Shown here one piece after another: positions 41,139 through 49,616 of a DNA stretch of 64,000 bases (positions are counted from its first letter, which is position 1; the number at the start of each line of letters is the position of its first letter). Origin of the DNA: Bacteroidales bacterium (GTDB lineage Bacteria > Bacteroidota > Bacteroidia > Bacteroidales > UBA932); assembly GCA_004554455.1 (NCBI GenBank), contig SFMG01000003.1, positions 1 through 64,000 on the forward strand, read 5' to 3'. Made by a program: the position numbers and the translations under genes. The notes beneath the pieces were generated by a model, which searched no databases, was not told the origin of the DNA, and was given only the letters and a program-made list of their open reading frames with translations.

Positions 41139-42749
41139 TTACATTTCCGAATATGCTACCAGTGCGCGGTATTTTTCGTAGCGGGCGCGATAGTAGTCGC
41201 GTTTGGCAGGGTCCGGGTGATATACGGTCGAGGCGCCGGGGCCTATGGCATCCGTAGCCGTACGTATATCCGGATATATGCCTGCTATTACAGTCGCGAA
41301 GAGGGCTGCGCCCATTGCCGTGCAGTCCTTGCTGTCGCAGACGCTGATGTCGCGGCCGCAGACGTCGGCAAGCATCTGCACTATGTACGGCGACTTGCGG
41401 GCTATGCCTCCCATCGCTACTACCTCGGGGCACGGAATCCCCTGATGCTCAAGGTAATCCACTATGGTCCACATCCCGAACACAGTCGCCTCGACCAGGG
41501 CGCGGAAGATCTCCGGCGCCGTGCTGGTGATCTTGAGACCGGCTATCGCGGCAGTTATGTCAGTTGTAGGGTCGGGGGTGCGGCGGCCGTTGAGATGGTC
41601 GCTCGCATAGACCGCATCGATGTCGAGAGGCAGGGCAGCGGCTTCCTCCGTAAGCTTCGCAATTATCCGGTCCTCAGGGATATCCACCCCAAATGCCTTG
41701 GCAGGCCAGCTGAGCAGGCGGCGCAGCCATGCATAGGCATCCCCGAAGGCGGAAAGACCGGCCTCAAAGCCGACCATACCCGGAAGTATGGAGCCGTCCA
41801 CCTGTCCAAAGACTCCCGGAATGATGCGTCCTCCGAGCTTTTCGGGAGAAACCACAAGCATACAGCCGGCGGAAGTGCCCAGGGTCATAGCTATCCTGCC
41901 CTCGCGGACTCCCGCGCCTACAGCACCGGAATGGCTGTCCACGTTGCCGTAGCCTATGATACAGTCGGTGCTGAGTCCGGTCCTCTCCGCCCATTCCGGA
42001 CAGAGATGGCCTGCGGCGAAGTCGCTTGTACGGTTGTCGGGATTCAGACTGTGCTTGATGCGGACCAGCTCGGGATCTATGCTTGCGAAGAACTCGTCGG
42101 AAGGGAAACCTCCCCATTCCTCAGCCCAGAAATGCTTGGCCCCTGCCACGCAATGTCCCGGTTTGATGTCCCTGTAATCATTGACTCCTGTCAGCAGTGC
42201 CGGGATGAAATCACATTCCTCGATCAGGGACACGCCCGCTGCCCTTACGGCCGGATCTACATTGAGAATATGCAGGACCTTTGCCCAGAAGCATTCCGGA
42301 GAATAGTCATTGCCGGTGTGACAGGCAATGTTGGGGGTGTGCTCGGCACACTTGCGGGTAATGAGTTCCGCTTCCTCCTTGCCCGAATGGTCCTTCCAGA
42401 GCACGAACATAGCGTTCGGATTGTCCTTGAACTCCTCGCGCAGGGCAAGGGGACGGGCCTGGGCATCTACGAAGCAGGGCGTGCTTGCAGTGGTATCGAC
42501 GCTGATGGCCTTTATGGCAGACGGGTCGGAACAGCGGGAAGCTAGTTCCCTCAGTACGCTTTCGAGTCCCTCGATGTAATCCAGCGGATGCTGGCGGAAC
42601 TGCTGGAGACGGTTGTCGCAGTAGAGTCCCTTAGCCCATCTTGGATAGACGAAAGTGGCGCTGTCGCAGACTTCCCCGCTGTGCGCATCGACCAGCACGG
42701 CACGGCATGAATCACTTCCGAAATCGATTCCGATAACAAATTCTGGCAT
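41139..42749 (-). CDS. FGGY-family carbohydrate kinase, ribulokinase-like
   Basis: A 536-residue kinase with the actin-like two-domain fold. The N-terminal phosphate motif GIDFGSDSCRAVLVD and the C-terminal VVAMGGIARKSPYIVQMLADVCG and DCTAMGAALFATVIAGIY motifs are closest in pattern to L-ribulokinases (AraB), though no araA or araD is nearby. It would trap a ketose or polyol by phosphorylation. The ATG at 42749 (MPEFVIG, preceded by AGGAT) is chosen over a TTG at 42773. It begins 30 bases after the MBL gene and leads into the two FAD oxidoreductases, implying that the substrate is oxidised as well as phosphorylated. Confidence 0.78.
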   Translation of the reverse strand: MPEFVIGIDFGSDSCRAVLVDAHSGEVCDSATFVYPRWAKGLYCDNRLQQFRQHPLDYIEGLESVLRELASRCSDPSAIKAISVDTTASTPCFVDAQARPLALREEFKDNPNAMFVLWKDHSGKEEAELITRKCAEHTPNIACHTGNDYSPECFWAKVLHILNVDPAVRAAGVSLIEECDFIPALLTGVNDYRDIKPGHCVAGAKHFWAEEWGGFPSDEFFASIDPELVRIKHSLNPDNRTSDFAAGHLCPEWAERTGLSTDCIIGYGNVDSHSGAVGAGVREGRIAMTLGTSAGCMLVVSPEKLGGRIIPGVFGQVDGSILPGMVGFEAGLSAFGDAYAWLRRLLSWPAKAFGVDIPEDRIIAKLTEEAAALPLDIDAVYASDHLNGRRTPDPTTDITAAIAGLKITSTAPEIFRALVEATVFGMWTIVDYLEHQGIPCPEVVAMGGIARKSPYIVQMLADVCGRDISVCDSKDCTAMGAALFATVIAGIYPDIRTATDAIGPGASTVYHPDPAKRDYYRARYEKYRALVAYSEM

Positions 42750-42779
42750 ATCCTGTATTGTTTTTCTTTTCAATAAAAA

Positions 42780-43586
42780 TCAGTCCTGTTTAAGTATGAA
42801 TGTCTGTGAAGGACGGGTGCGGGGCAGGCAGACCAGACGGTCCAGCTCTTCGGCAGCCACGCCCATAGCCTCCGCCAGGGCGGCACTCGAGGCCCTGTAA
42901 GCGGCCTGGGGAGTGTTGTTGTTCTCGCTCAGATGGCAGAGATAGATATGGTCCAGGGAAGGATGCCATATCCTCTTCAAGGCTTCCGCACACTCGTCAT
43001 TGCTGATATGTCCGTTGCCGGAACATATACGCATCTTGAGTTCGGCAGGATAAGGTCCGCCCCAGAGCATATCCACGTCGTAATTGGATTCTATCACCAC
43101 GGTGGAGCATTCCCTGGCAAGGGCCACGGCTTCGTCAGTCACACGGCCCACGTCAGTCATTATGAAGAATCTGTAGCCGTCAATTTCAATCTGATAGCCC
43201 AGGGTCTGGGTAGCGTCGTGCGGTACCTCGAAGTGGCGTACCTTGAAACCGTCAATCTCGGTCACAGACTCCCCGAGGAATTTGCGATATGATGCGATGC
43301 AGTCCTTAGTGAAGCTGTGGGTGGCGAGGGCGGCGTGGAGTTTCGCGGTGGCGTAAACGGGCTTGCGGGCCATGCGGCAGAAGGAGCGCAGCCCCCTTAT
43401 GTGGTCCAGATGGTCGTGGGTAACCAGTATGGCGGAGAAGCTGTCGAAGCTCAATCCTCTCTCTGCGAGCACGGGTCTGATGGTACGGGCGCTGACGCCT
43501 GCATCGATAAGCAGGCCCTTCTTCCCGTCTCCTATGTAATAGCAGTTTCCGCAACTTCCGCTCGAAAAGCTGATGAACTCGATCAT
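42780..43586 (-). CDS. MBL-fold metallo-hydrolase, YycJ/WalJ-like
   Basis: A 268-residue protein of the metallo-beta-lactamase fold. Metal ligands are visible in THDHLDH (about residue 57), the later FEVPHD, and TDVG, with a C-terminal LCHLSENNN segment. The N-terminus SFSSGSCGNCYYIG is typical of the YycJ group, which includes a 5'-3' double-strand DNA exonuclease in Firmicutes; the role in Bacteroidetes is less clear. Its ATG overlaps the stop of the TPR gene by four bases, so translation is coupled. Confidence 0.82.
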   Translation of the reverse strand: MIEFISFSSGSCGNCYYIGDGKKGLLIDAGVSARTIRPVLAERGLSFDSFSAILVTHDHLDHIRGLRSFCRMARKPVYATAKLHAALATHSFTKDCIASYRKFLGESVTEIDGFKVRHFEVPHDATQTLGYQIEIDGYRFFIMTDVGRVTDEAVALARECSTVVIESNYDVDMLWGGPYPAELKMRICSGNGHISNDECAEALKRIWHPSLDHIYLCHLSENNNTPQAAYRASSAALAEAMGVAAEELDRLVCLPRTRPSQTFILKQD

Positions 43587-45601
43587 TGTTTTATCTCCTC
43601 CTCACAGTATTTCTTTATGACGGCATAAGCCTCCGCCACGCCCAGTTCGCCCGCGCGTGAGAGGTCTATGCAGCCTTTTTCCTTGTCTTTAAGATAAATG
43701 AGCACCAGTCCCCTGTTGAAATAGGCATCCCCCATATAAGGGAAGAGACTGATTGCCCTGGTATAATTCTCAATCGATGCCAGATGCTCCGACGAAAGGC
43801 AGTGCAGATTGCCGAGATTGAAATACAGATAAGGTATGTTGTCGAGTATCTCAATCGCCGCCTTTGCGTCGGCTATGGCTTCCGAATAGTCGTAATCCGT
43901 GCTCACATGTTCCTTCACGCGCGCCCTGGTGTTGCGGGAGTCGTCCATTGTGAGCACCTGGACGTTGCTCTGCATCGAGGCGATGAAGTCTATCATCTCG
44001 GCCCTCAGCACAGAACGGTTCATCAGGTAGAAGGCCTTGTAGAGGTGGTCATACGCGTCCGTAGAGGCGTCCGACTGCCCTATGGCCGCATCCAGCGAAC
44101 TCAGGGCCATATTGTATTTCTTCGAATAGGACTCGGAAACGGAACGCAGGAACGAGCCCCTGCTGCCCTGCTGCGCATATATCACCGCATCCAGGGACGC
44201 CAGCTGCGCGGAGCTGAGTTCGCCCTCGCCTCCTGCGATTTCCACCTTCACAGGCGACGAAGCCGCGAAACGGTCGAGCAGCGGATTCTCGTAGCGGCGT
44301 GTAAGCATCTCGCCGTCAACGACTTTTTCGCCGGCCAGGACATATCTGTACATAGGCCTCAAACGTATGTCTATATCCCTGTGCTGCAACATTTCGTCGT
44401 TGAAGTCCTTGCGCGCGAATTCGGCGTCGAGCGCGATCAGCGAACTGTACTTGCGCGTCGTATCCGCGAAAGAGCCCTCGTCCGTGACGTTGCGGGCCCT
44501 GTATTCCTGAATCTTGCGCTGGGCAGTGCGATAGTCCTCCTTTGACGACTGGTTCAGTCCGAGGCGGCTCTTGACGTAGGAGCGGTTCATATAGGCCTTG
44601 GCGAAGTCAGGATAGAGTTCGATGGCCCTGTCGTAGTCCTCCAGAGCGTCCTCCCAGCGCTCCATTTCAATGAATATGGAGGCGCGGTTGAAATAGGCCA
44701 GGACGTTTTCCGGATTGATGTTCAGCACCCTGTCCATATCGGAGAGCGCGGCTTCGTACTCCCCTACCTGCGCGTTGATGAGTCCCCTGTTGTAGAGCGT
44801 GAGAGCGTTGCCCGGCTCGTCTTTGAGCACCCTGTTCAGGTCGTCCATCGCGCGGCGGTATTCCTTCTTTTCGGAAAGCAGCAGGGCGCGGTTGAAATAG
44901 GCGAGCGTATTCGAGCTGTCCAGTTCTATCGCATGGTCGAGGTCGGATATGGCGGCTTCGTAGTCGCCCTTTTCGGAATAGAGACGTCCGCGACGTATAT
45001 ATCCCTCGGGGTCGAAACGGTCCAGTTTTATTGCCTTGTTGTAGTCGCTGAGTGCCTTCGTGGTGTCGGCGAGGAAAAGGTAGCAGGCGCCGCGGTTCAG
45101 GTAGGCCGAAGGGTCTTTCGGCTCTTTGCGTATATATTTGTCGAAGTCGCGCACTGCATTTTCGAACTGCCGGGCGAGGAAGTAGGTGACGCCGCGGCTG
45201 TAATAGAGTCCGGTGAAGCCCGGCCTGAGGTCTATCGCCCTCTGCAAGTCGCTTAAGGCCTCTTCGAAGCGGCCGAAGCGGCTTTCCGTGATGGCGCGGT
45301 AGTGGTAGCCGGAGGTGAAGACGGGATTCAGACGCACGGAATTGTCGAAATCCCTCTGGGCGCCGCGTATATCCCCGAGATTGTACTTGGCTATGCCCCT
45401 GAAGAAATAGGTCTGGTAGTCGCTGGTGTCGAGCTGTGCCAGTATGTTGAAGTTTTCAATTGACTGCGCGTACTTGCCGTCGGCCAGGGCCTGCCGTCCC
45501 CTCCAGAAGAAAACATCCTTGTCATATTGCGCGCGGGAATGCACAAAGGAACAGAGCAGAAGCACTGCAACGAGAAATGCATGTTTTGGGAATCTGTTCA
45601 T
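43583..45601 (-). CDS. Exported tetratricopeptide-repeat protein
   Basis: A 672-residue protein with a signal peptide (MNRFPKHAFLVAVLLLCSFVHSRAQ) and about ten TPR units from residue 30 to 375 (for example AYFNRASIFIEMERWEDALEDYDRAIELYPDFAKAY in part), a non-repeat region rich in charged residues, and more TPRs near residues 590-650. TPR superhelices bind partner proteins; in Bacteroidetes such periplasmic proteins serve as scaffolds in envelope assembly. No enzymatic motif is seen. It has its own promoter and is translationally coupled to the MBL gene. Confidence 0.85.
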   Translation of the reverse strand: MNRFPKHAFLVAVLLLCSFVHSRAQYDKDVFFWRGRQALADGKYAQSIENFNILAQLDTSDYQTYFFRGIAKYNLGDIRGAQRDFDNSVRLNPVFTSGYHYRAITESRFGRFEEALSDLQRAIDLRPGFTGLYYSRGVTYFLARQFENAVRDFDKYIRKEPKDPSAYLNRGACYLFLADTTKALSDYNKAIKLDRFDPEGYIRRGRLYSEKGDYEAAISDLDHAIELDSSNTLAYFNRALLLSEKKEYRRAMDDLNRVLKDEPGNALTLYNRGLINAQVGEYEAALSDMDRVLNINPENVLAYFNRASIFIEMERWEDALEDYDRAIELYPDFAKAYMNRSYVKSRLGLNQSSKEDYRTAQRKIQEYRARNVTDEGSFADTTRKYSSLIALDAEFARKDFNDEMLQHRDIDIRLRPMYRYVLAGEKVVDGEMLTRRYENPLLDRFAASSPVKVEIAGGEGELSSAQLASLDAVIYAQQGSRGSFLRSVSESYSKKYNMALSSLDAAIGQSDASTDAYDHLYKAFYLMNRSVLRAEMIDFIASMQSNVQVLTMDDSRNTRARVKEHVSTDYDYSEAIADAKAAIEILDNIPYLYFNLGNLHCLSSEHLASIENYTRAISLFPYMGDAYFNRGLVLIYLKDKEKGCIDLSRAGELGVAEAYAVIKKYCEEEIKQ

Positions 45602-45608
45602 ATTTTGC

Positions 45609-45616
45609 TAATTTTG
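45609..45616 (+). promoter_or_regulatory. -7 element for the M28 peptidase gene
   Basis: TAATTTTG, with TTTG at 45585-45588 (20-base spacing) as -33 element inside the start of the divergent TPR gene. The peptidase gene starts 52 bases downstream. Confidence 0.6.
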
Positions 45617-45641
45617 CGCTCCATTCTTAACAAGAATCCTG

Positions 45642-45649
45642 CAAATATA
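45642..45649 (-). promoter_or_regulatory. -7 element for the TPR gene
   Basis: TATATTTG on the minus strand, 40 bases before the TPR start codon. The two divergent transcripts would overlap at their 5' ends. Confidence 0.5.
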
Positions 45650-45668
45650 ATCAATAATTGCTCAAAAG

Positions 45669-46715
45669 ATGCTGAGGAAACTGTCGCGGACCTTTATTTT
45701 TTTACTCTTTTCGAGTATGCTCTTTTTGCAGTCCGCACCCTCTCTCCGCGCGGCCGTCCCCGACCCCAGACTGAAGGCCGCCTACAACGTGATATGGGCG
45801 GAGAATCTGAAGCTTCAGCTGTCGTTTCTGTGTGACGATATCTGCCAGGGAAGGGCTACGGGCAGCCGCGGGAACGTGGAGGCCGGTTTCTGGATTGCGT
45901 CGGAGTTCGCCCGTCTGGGCCTCCTTCCTCTCGATGGCGACGGCGTCTGCTGCGGCACTTCATACGCACGTCACTGCCAGCTGGACAAGGGCGGTTTCGG
46001 GCATAATTTCGTGGCTATGCTCCCCGGCTCGGCCAAGTACCACAAAAAGGATTATATCATTGTGGCCGCCCATTATGACGGAATAGGAACCATTGGCGGC
46101 AAGCTCTACCCCGGCGCGGACAGCAATGCCTCCGGCACGGTCTCGCTGCTGAGCATCGCGAAGATGTTTACCACGATGCGGCTTTTCGGCAAGTCCTGGA
46201 GTTCCAATATCCTCTTTGTCGCTTTCGATGCAAAGGAACTGAGCATGGGTGGCTCCAATGCTTTCTGGAAGGCCCTTGAGGATGGGCATCTCGTGGACCC
46301 CGTTTCGGGAAAGGCCATCAGCCCGTCGCAAATCAGGCTTATGGTGAACATAGACCAGGTCGGCGGTGTTTCCGAGCCTCTCCACAGGGGACGCAAGGAT
46401 TATCTCATTATGCTGGGCAATGATTCCCTCCCGAAGTCCAGCCGCGAACTGGCTTCCTATGTCAACCGGAATGGGGATCTCGGCCTTGACCTGGGCTTTG
46501 ACTATTATGGCAGCGCCCGCTTCACCGAGCTTTTCTACCGCCTTTCCGACCAGCGCGTCTTTGTGGACCACAAGTGCCCCGCCATCCTCTTCACCTCCGG
46601 CATCACCATGACCACCAACAAGGTCTCGGACACCCCCGACACCATCGATTTCGATGTACTGCGCAAGCGCATAATGTACATCTTCACCTGGATTGAGAAG
46701 GTAATCGAGCCCTAA
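45669..46715 (+). CDS. Exported M28-family zinc aminopeptidase
   Basis: A 348-residue peptidase with a signal peptide (about residues 1-28). Zinc ligands and catalytic residues appear in order: AHYDG, GADSNASGT, FDAKE (catalytic Glu plus ligand), NIDQVGG. These are the marks of M28 di-zinc aminopeptidases and glutaminyl-cyclase-like proteins, which trim single residues from peptides outside the cytoplasm. The gene stands alone with its own promoter, divergent from the TPR gene and convergent with greA. Glutaminyl cyclase activity is an alternative I cannot exclude. Confidence 0.85.
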   Translation: MLRKLSRTFIFLLFSSMLFLQSAPSLRAAVPDPRLKAAYNVIWAENLKLQLSFLCDDICQGRATGSRGNVEAGFWIASEFARLGLLPLDGDGVCCGTSYARHCQLDKGGFGHNFVAMLPGSAKYHKKDYIIVAAHYDGIGTIGGKLYPGADSNASGTVSLLSIAKMFTTMRLFGKSWSSNILFVAFDAKELSMGGSNAFWKALEDGHLVDPVSGKAISPSQIRLMVNIDQVGGVSEPLHRGRKDYLIMLGNDSLPKSSRELASYVNRNGDLGLDLGFDYYGSARFTELFYRLSDQRVFVDHKCPAILFTSGITMTTNKVSDTPDTIDFDVLRKRIMYIFTWIEKVIEP

Positions 46716-46775
46716 GTGGCATCTGTTTCAATGAACTTCCAGGCGACCCTGGATCTGCCAAGTGTTCTCGGATAA

Positions 46776-47246
46776 CTAAGCGGGGTTTTCGATGCTGTCG
46801 ATGCGGAGCCTGAGCACGCCGGCGGGAGCATCGGCCTCGACGACATCGCCCACCTGATGGTCCATCAGGGCATGACCTATAGGAGACTTCAGCGAAATCT
46901 TTCCGGACTGTAGGTCCATCTCGTGCGGGGAAACGATCTGATAGCTCATCTGAGAGCCGGTAGCAAGATTGGTAAACGAAACCCGGCTCAGCAAGGTAAC
47001 CCTGTCCTTGGGCAGCGATCTGGTGTCGATGACACGCGCATACTTCAGGACCTTCTGGAGGAAATTGATGCGGCTGATCATCCTGGCCTGGGTCCTGCGG
47101 GCCTGACGATAGCCGTAATTCTCACTCAGGTCGCCTTGGGCCCTGCACTCGTCAAGGTCCTCCTTCACCTTCGGATACTCCACATTCATAAGCCTGTTCA
47201 GCTCAGAAAGGATCTCGTCATAACGTTCTTTTGAGAGATATTCCAT
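46776..47246 (-). CDS. greA: Transcription elongation factor GreA
   Basis: A 156-residue factor that enters the RNA polymerase secondary channel and triggers cleavage of backtracked RNA. It has an N-terminal coiled coil (about residues 5-75) with the acidic tip in AQGDLSENYGY and a C-terminal FKBP-like globular domain (VSPHEMDLQSGKISLKSPIGHALMDHQVGD). Length is standard. It lies 48 bases after the aldo/keto reductase gene, possibly on the same transcript; a GTGGATATGGG sequence occurs twice in the gap. Confidence 0.94.
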   Translation of the reverse strand: MEYLSKERYDEILSELNRLMNVEYPKVKEDLDECRAQGDLSENYGYRQARRTQARMISRINFLQKVLKYARVIDTRSLPKDRVTLLSRVSFTNLATGSQMSYQIVSPHEMDLQSGKISLKSPIGHALMDHQVGDVVEADAPAGVLRLRIDSIENPA

Positions 47247-47294
47247 TTCAACTGTGGATATGGGTTCAGCAGTGGATATGGGCAGAGTGAACTG

Positions 47295-48149
47295 CTAGTA
47301 GAGTACCAGGTCCGGGTTGCGGCGTTTGCCCATAGGCTCCGTAATGGCTGTGATGTTCCTGAGATCCTCTTCAGCTATTACGAAATCGAATGCCTGCGCA
47401 TTCTCCCTGATTCTGGAAGGCGTAACCGACTTGCTCAGAGGAATGACGCCGTTGGCGGCAACCCAGTTCAGTACAAGCTGGGACACGCTCACCCCATATT
47501 TTTCCGCCATTGCAATCAATGACTCATTCTTCAGGGCGTCGCCGTTTGCCAGAGGACTCCAGGCTTCGACCAGGATTCCGTGCTTCTTGCAGAATTCCAC
47601 GCACTCCGGCTGGGTCCATCCCGGATGATACTCGATCTGGTTTACGGCCGGCAGTATCCTGCAGCTGTCCAGGAGCGGTTCCAGATGATGAGGCATGAAG
47701 TTGGACACGCCGATCGAGCGCACCCTGCCGTCCCCGACCAGCTTCTCCATTGCCCTCCAGGTCTCCAGGTTCAATTCTTTCCAGCATTCGTATTGCGACG
47801 GTACGGCAGGCCAATGGATCAGGAAGAGATCGACATATTCCATTCCGAGACTGGAAAGCGACTGTTCGAAAGAACGCAGTGTTCTTCCATATCCCCTCTC
47901 GCTGTTCCAGACCTTGGTGGTCACAAATATATCCTCGCGCCTGAGGCCGCCGGCCTTTAACGCCGCGGCGACTCCCTCTCCGACTTCCTTCTCGTTGCGG
48001 TACAGGGAGGCTGTGTCTATGTGGCGGAAACCGCATTCAATGGCAGTCTGCACTGCTGCCGCCGTCTTTTCGGGCTCGCTCTGCCAGGTTCCGAAACCCA
48101 CCGCAGGAATGGCGTAGCCGCTGTTCAGTTTGTAGTAAGTGTCAAGCAT
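47295..48149 (-). CDS. Aldo/keto reductase
   Basis: A 284-residue NADPH-dependent oxidoreductase with a TIM barrel. The tetrad is visible: Asp and Tyr in DTASLYRNEKEVG, Lys in VTTKVWN and His in LIHWPAVPSQYE; the NADP loop PLSKSVTPSRI is near the C-terminus. Closest in style to AKR5 2,5-diketogluconate or general aldehyde reductases. The ATG at 48149 (MLDTYYKLNSG) is preferred to a TTG two codons upstream. Substrate unknown; no functional link with greA is apparent. Confidence 0.9.
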   Translation of the reverse strand: MLDTYYKLNSGYAIPAVGFGTWQSEPEKTAAAVQTAIECGFRHIDTASLYRNEKEVGEGVAAALKAGGLRREDIFVTTKVWNSERGYGRTLRSFEQSLSSLGMEYVDLFLIHWPAVPSQYECWKELNLETWRAMEKLVGDGRVRSIGVSNFMPHHLEPLLDSCRILPAVNQIEYHPGWTQPECVEFCKKHGILVEAWSPLANGDALKNESLIAMAEKYGVSVSQLVLNWVAANGVIPLSKSVTPSRIRENAQAFDFVIAEEDLRNITAITEPMGKRRNPDLVLY

Positions 48150-48253
48150 AGTCAATTTCAGATTTTTACATACCCTTTACAAGCTCAGGGTCACTCAAGC
48201 GACCGATTCCGCTCAGGAATACAAAATATCCTGGCAGACTGGGAAGCGTCATA

Positions 48254-48979
48254 TCAATCGAATGGAACTATCGACTCTCTATACGTGCTAGAGTCATAGC
48301 TATAGAGGTAATCATCGGAAAAATCAATTACAGGCATACCTGAGGTCTGTACTACAGTTCCATTTGCCAAGTGATTGTTCACTATGAAATATGGATTCTC
48401 TCCAATAATGCCGTACTGGTTATCTATCGTCCAATAGAGATATTTCTTTCCTTTGATGTTTATATACTTGTCAGAAAACAAACCGGGCCAACTTCCAAAA
48501 AAATAGATGTCCGAATCCGATTTGTAAGCAAACAAATACGCAGGATCCAAATACCAAAGGGAATCCCACAAGAAATAGAAAGCACTGTTATCAAGGCTAT
48601 ATTTCGGAGCTTCAGTCCCGGATGGGACCACACAGGTGGCAGTTAAATCATTATTGAGATAGATGTCATAAGTTCCAGCCGGTTGGGAATTGGAATTCAC
48701 ATCGGAGTGAAGCTGGCACCATTTTCCAAGAGGTGCTTCCGGAACCAAAGAGCAAAGGATGGCGCCGTCTTGTTCCAATTGGATTCCAAATCCTTCGGAG
48801 TTGGAAGCGAAAGACTTGAGTACGTAGCCTGACTTTGTACTCTTAAACGGATAGGACTTATCCGCACAGACAAGACGCGGATAGCTGTTTTCCTGTTGAG
48901 TATCATTATTTTTCGTACATCCAATGGCACAAACGAGGAGTAAAGCTGATAGAAAAAAAGTTTTAAGTTTAGTTTGCAT
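48254..48979 (-). CDS. Orphan lipoprotein with a starch-binding-module-26-like region
   Basis: A 241-residue lipoprotein with Cys21 lipobox (CAIGC) and low GC compared with its neighbours. The N-terminal half has no recognised domain. Residues from about 155 to 225 (IYFFGSWPGLFSD, KGKKYLYWTI, FIVNNHLANGTVVQTSGMPVIDF) follow the strand order and key aromatic and Asn-rich positions of CBM26-like starch-binding modules (WPG, then a Tyr-rich strand, then IxNN, then a short Asp/Val strand). No amylase or SusC/D genes are adjacent. The CBM assignment is tentative; otherwise a lipoprotein of unknown function. Confidence 0.6.
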   Translation of the reverse strand: MQTKLKTFFLSALLLVCAIGCTKNNDTQQENSYPRLVCADKSYPFKSTKSGYVLKSFASNSEGFGIQLEQDGAILCSLVPEAPLGKWCQLHSDVNSNSQPAGTYDIYLNNDLTATCVVPSGTEAPKYSLDNSAFYFLWDSLWYLDPAYLFAYKSDSDIYFFGSWPGLFSDKYINIKGKKYLYWTIDNQYGIIGENPYFIVNNHLANGTVVQTSGMPVIDFSDDYLYSYDSSTYRESIVPFD

Positions 48980-48995
48980 ATTGAATTGATTTTTC

Positions 48996-49003
48996 CAAAT
49001 ATA
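48996..49003 (-). promoter_or_regulatory. -7 element for the orphan lipoprotein gene
   Basis: TATATTTG on the minus strand, 16 bases before the start codon. Confidence 0.5.
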
Positions 49004-49084
49004 GTCATTTTACACGCTTATATAGTCATTTTCCACACTTTCAGCAAATATGGCAACCCGAAGGACTGAGGGAGGCGTTCCCGC

Positions 49085-49202
49085 GTCCGAGTCTGCCTGC
49101 GGGCAGGGACCGTGTTTCCGCGGCCAAGTCTGCCTGCGGGCAGGGGCCGTGTTTCCGCGGCCAAGTCTGCCTGCGGGCAGGGACTTCGGACCGGTGCGCA
49201 CC
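49085..49202. repeat. Repeat locus 4, GC-rich family with exact 37-bp period
   Basis: TCTGCCTGCGGGCAGG begins at 49092, 49129 and 49166, each 37 bases apart, in units that end CGTGTTTCCGCGGCCAAG. Each unit holds a short CCTGCGGGCAGG palindrome. This family differs in sequence from the 37-bp family at 10755 and 50401 but has the same period. Confidence 0.9.
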
Positions 49203-49288
49203 TGCGGTGCTTTCCCTCCCGCCGCTGCGCGGCAGGTCCCTCCCGTTCACGAAGCCACGGGCGGCTACGCCGTCCGAAGTCCCTGCCC
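49175..49288. repeat. Perfect 17-bp inverted repeat enclosing about 80 bases
   Basis: GGGCAGGGACTTCGGAC (49175-49191) and its exact reverse complement (49272-49288) flank a GC-rich segment. No coding frame inside is convincing. Confidence 0.88.
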
Positions 49289-49356
49289 ATCCGGCATTCC
49301 CCGGCCGCGGCATAAGGCACTCTCCATGGTACTGAAGCGGTTCTTGAGCCTAGTGC

Positions 49357-49616
49357 TGCATCGATTCTTGATTTCAAGCCCAGACTTGAGAATCGATGCA
49401 AGGTTTTCCCGTTTTACACGCTCTTGCGTGCATCGATTCTTGATTTCAGGCCCAGACTTGAGAATCGATGCAGGGTTTTCCCCGTTTACACGCTCTTTCG
49501 TGCATCGATTCTTGATTTCAGGCCCAGACTTGGGAATCGATGCAAGGTTTTCCCGTTTTACACGCTCTTGCGTGCATCGATTCTTGATTTCAGGCCCAAA
49601 CTTGCGAATCACTGCA
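49357..49616. repeat. Repeat locus 4, four 44-bp palindromes at exactly 72-bp period
   Basis: Copies start at 49357, 49429, 49501 and 49573, with conserved 28-base links (GGTTTTCCCGTTTTACACGCTCTT type). Same orientation as locus 3. The last copy has a changed right arm (GAATCACTGCA), as does one copy in locus 2. Confidence 0.93.

Noticed and set aside
39915..42545. 876-residue open frame antisense to two FAD oxidoreductases and the kinase
   Set aside because: The annotated strand encodes three well-recognised proteins. The opposite frame is open because TTA, CTA and TCA codons are scarce in these GC-rich genes.
46716..46775. Bidirectional terminator between the M28 peptidase and greA
   Set aside because: Only a weak CCAGG/CCTGG hairpin is seen, with no T tract on either side.
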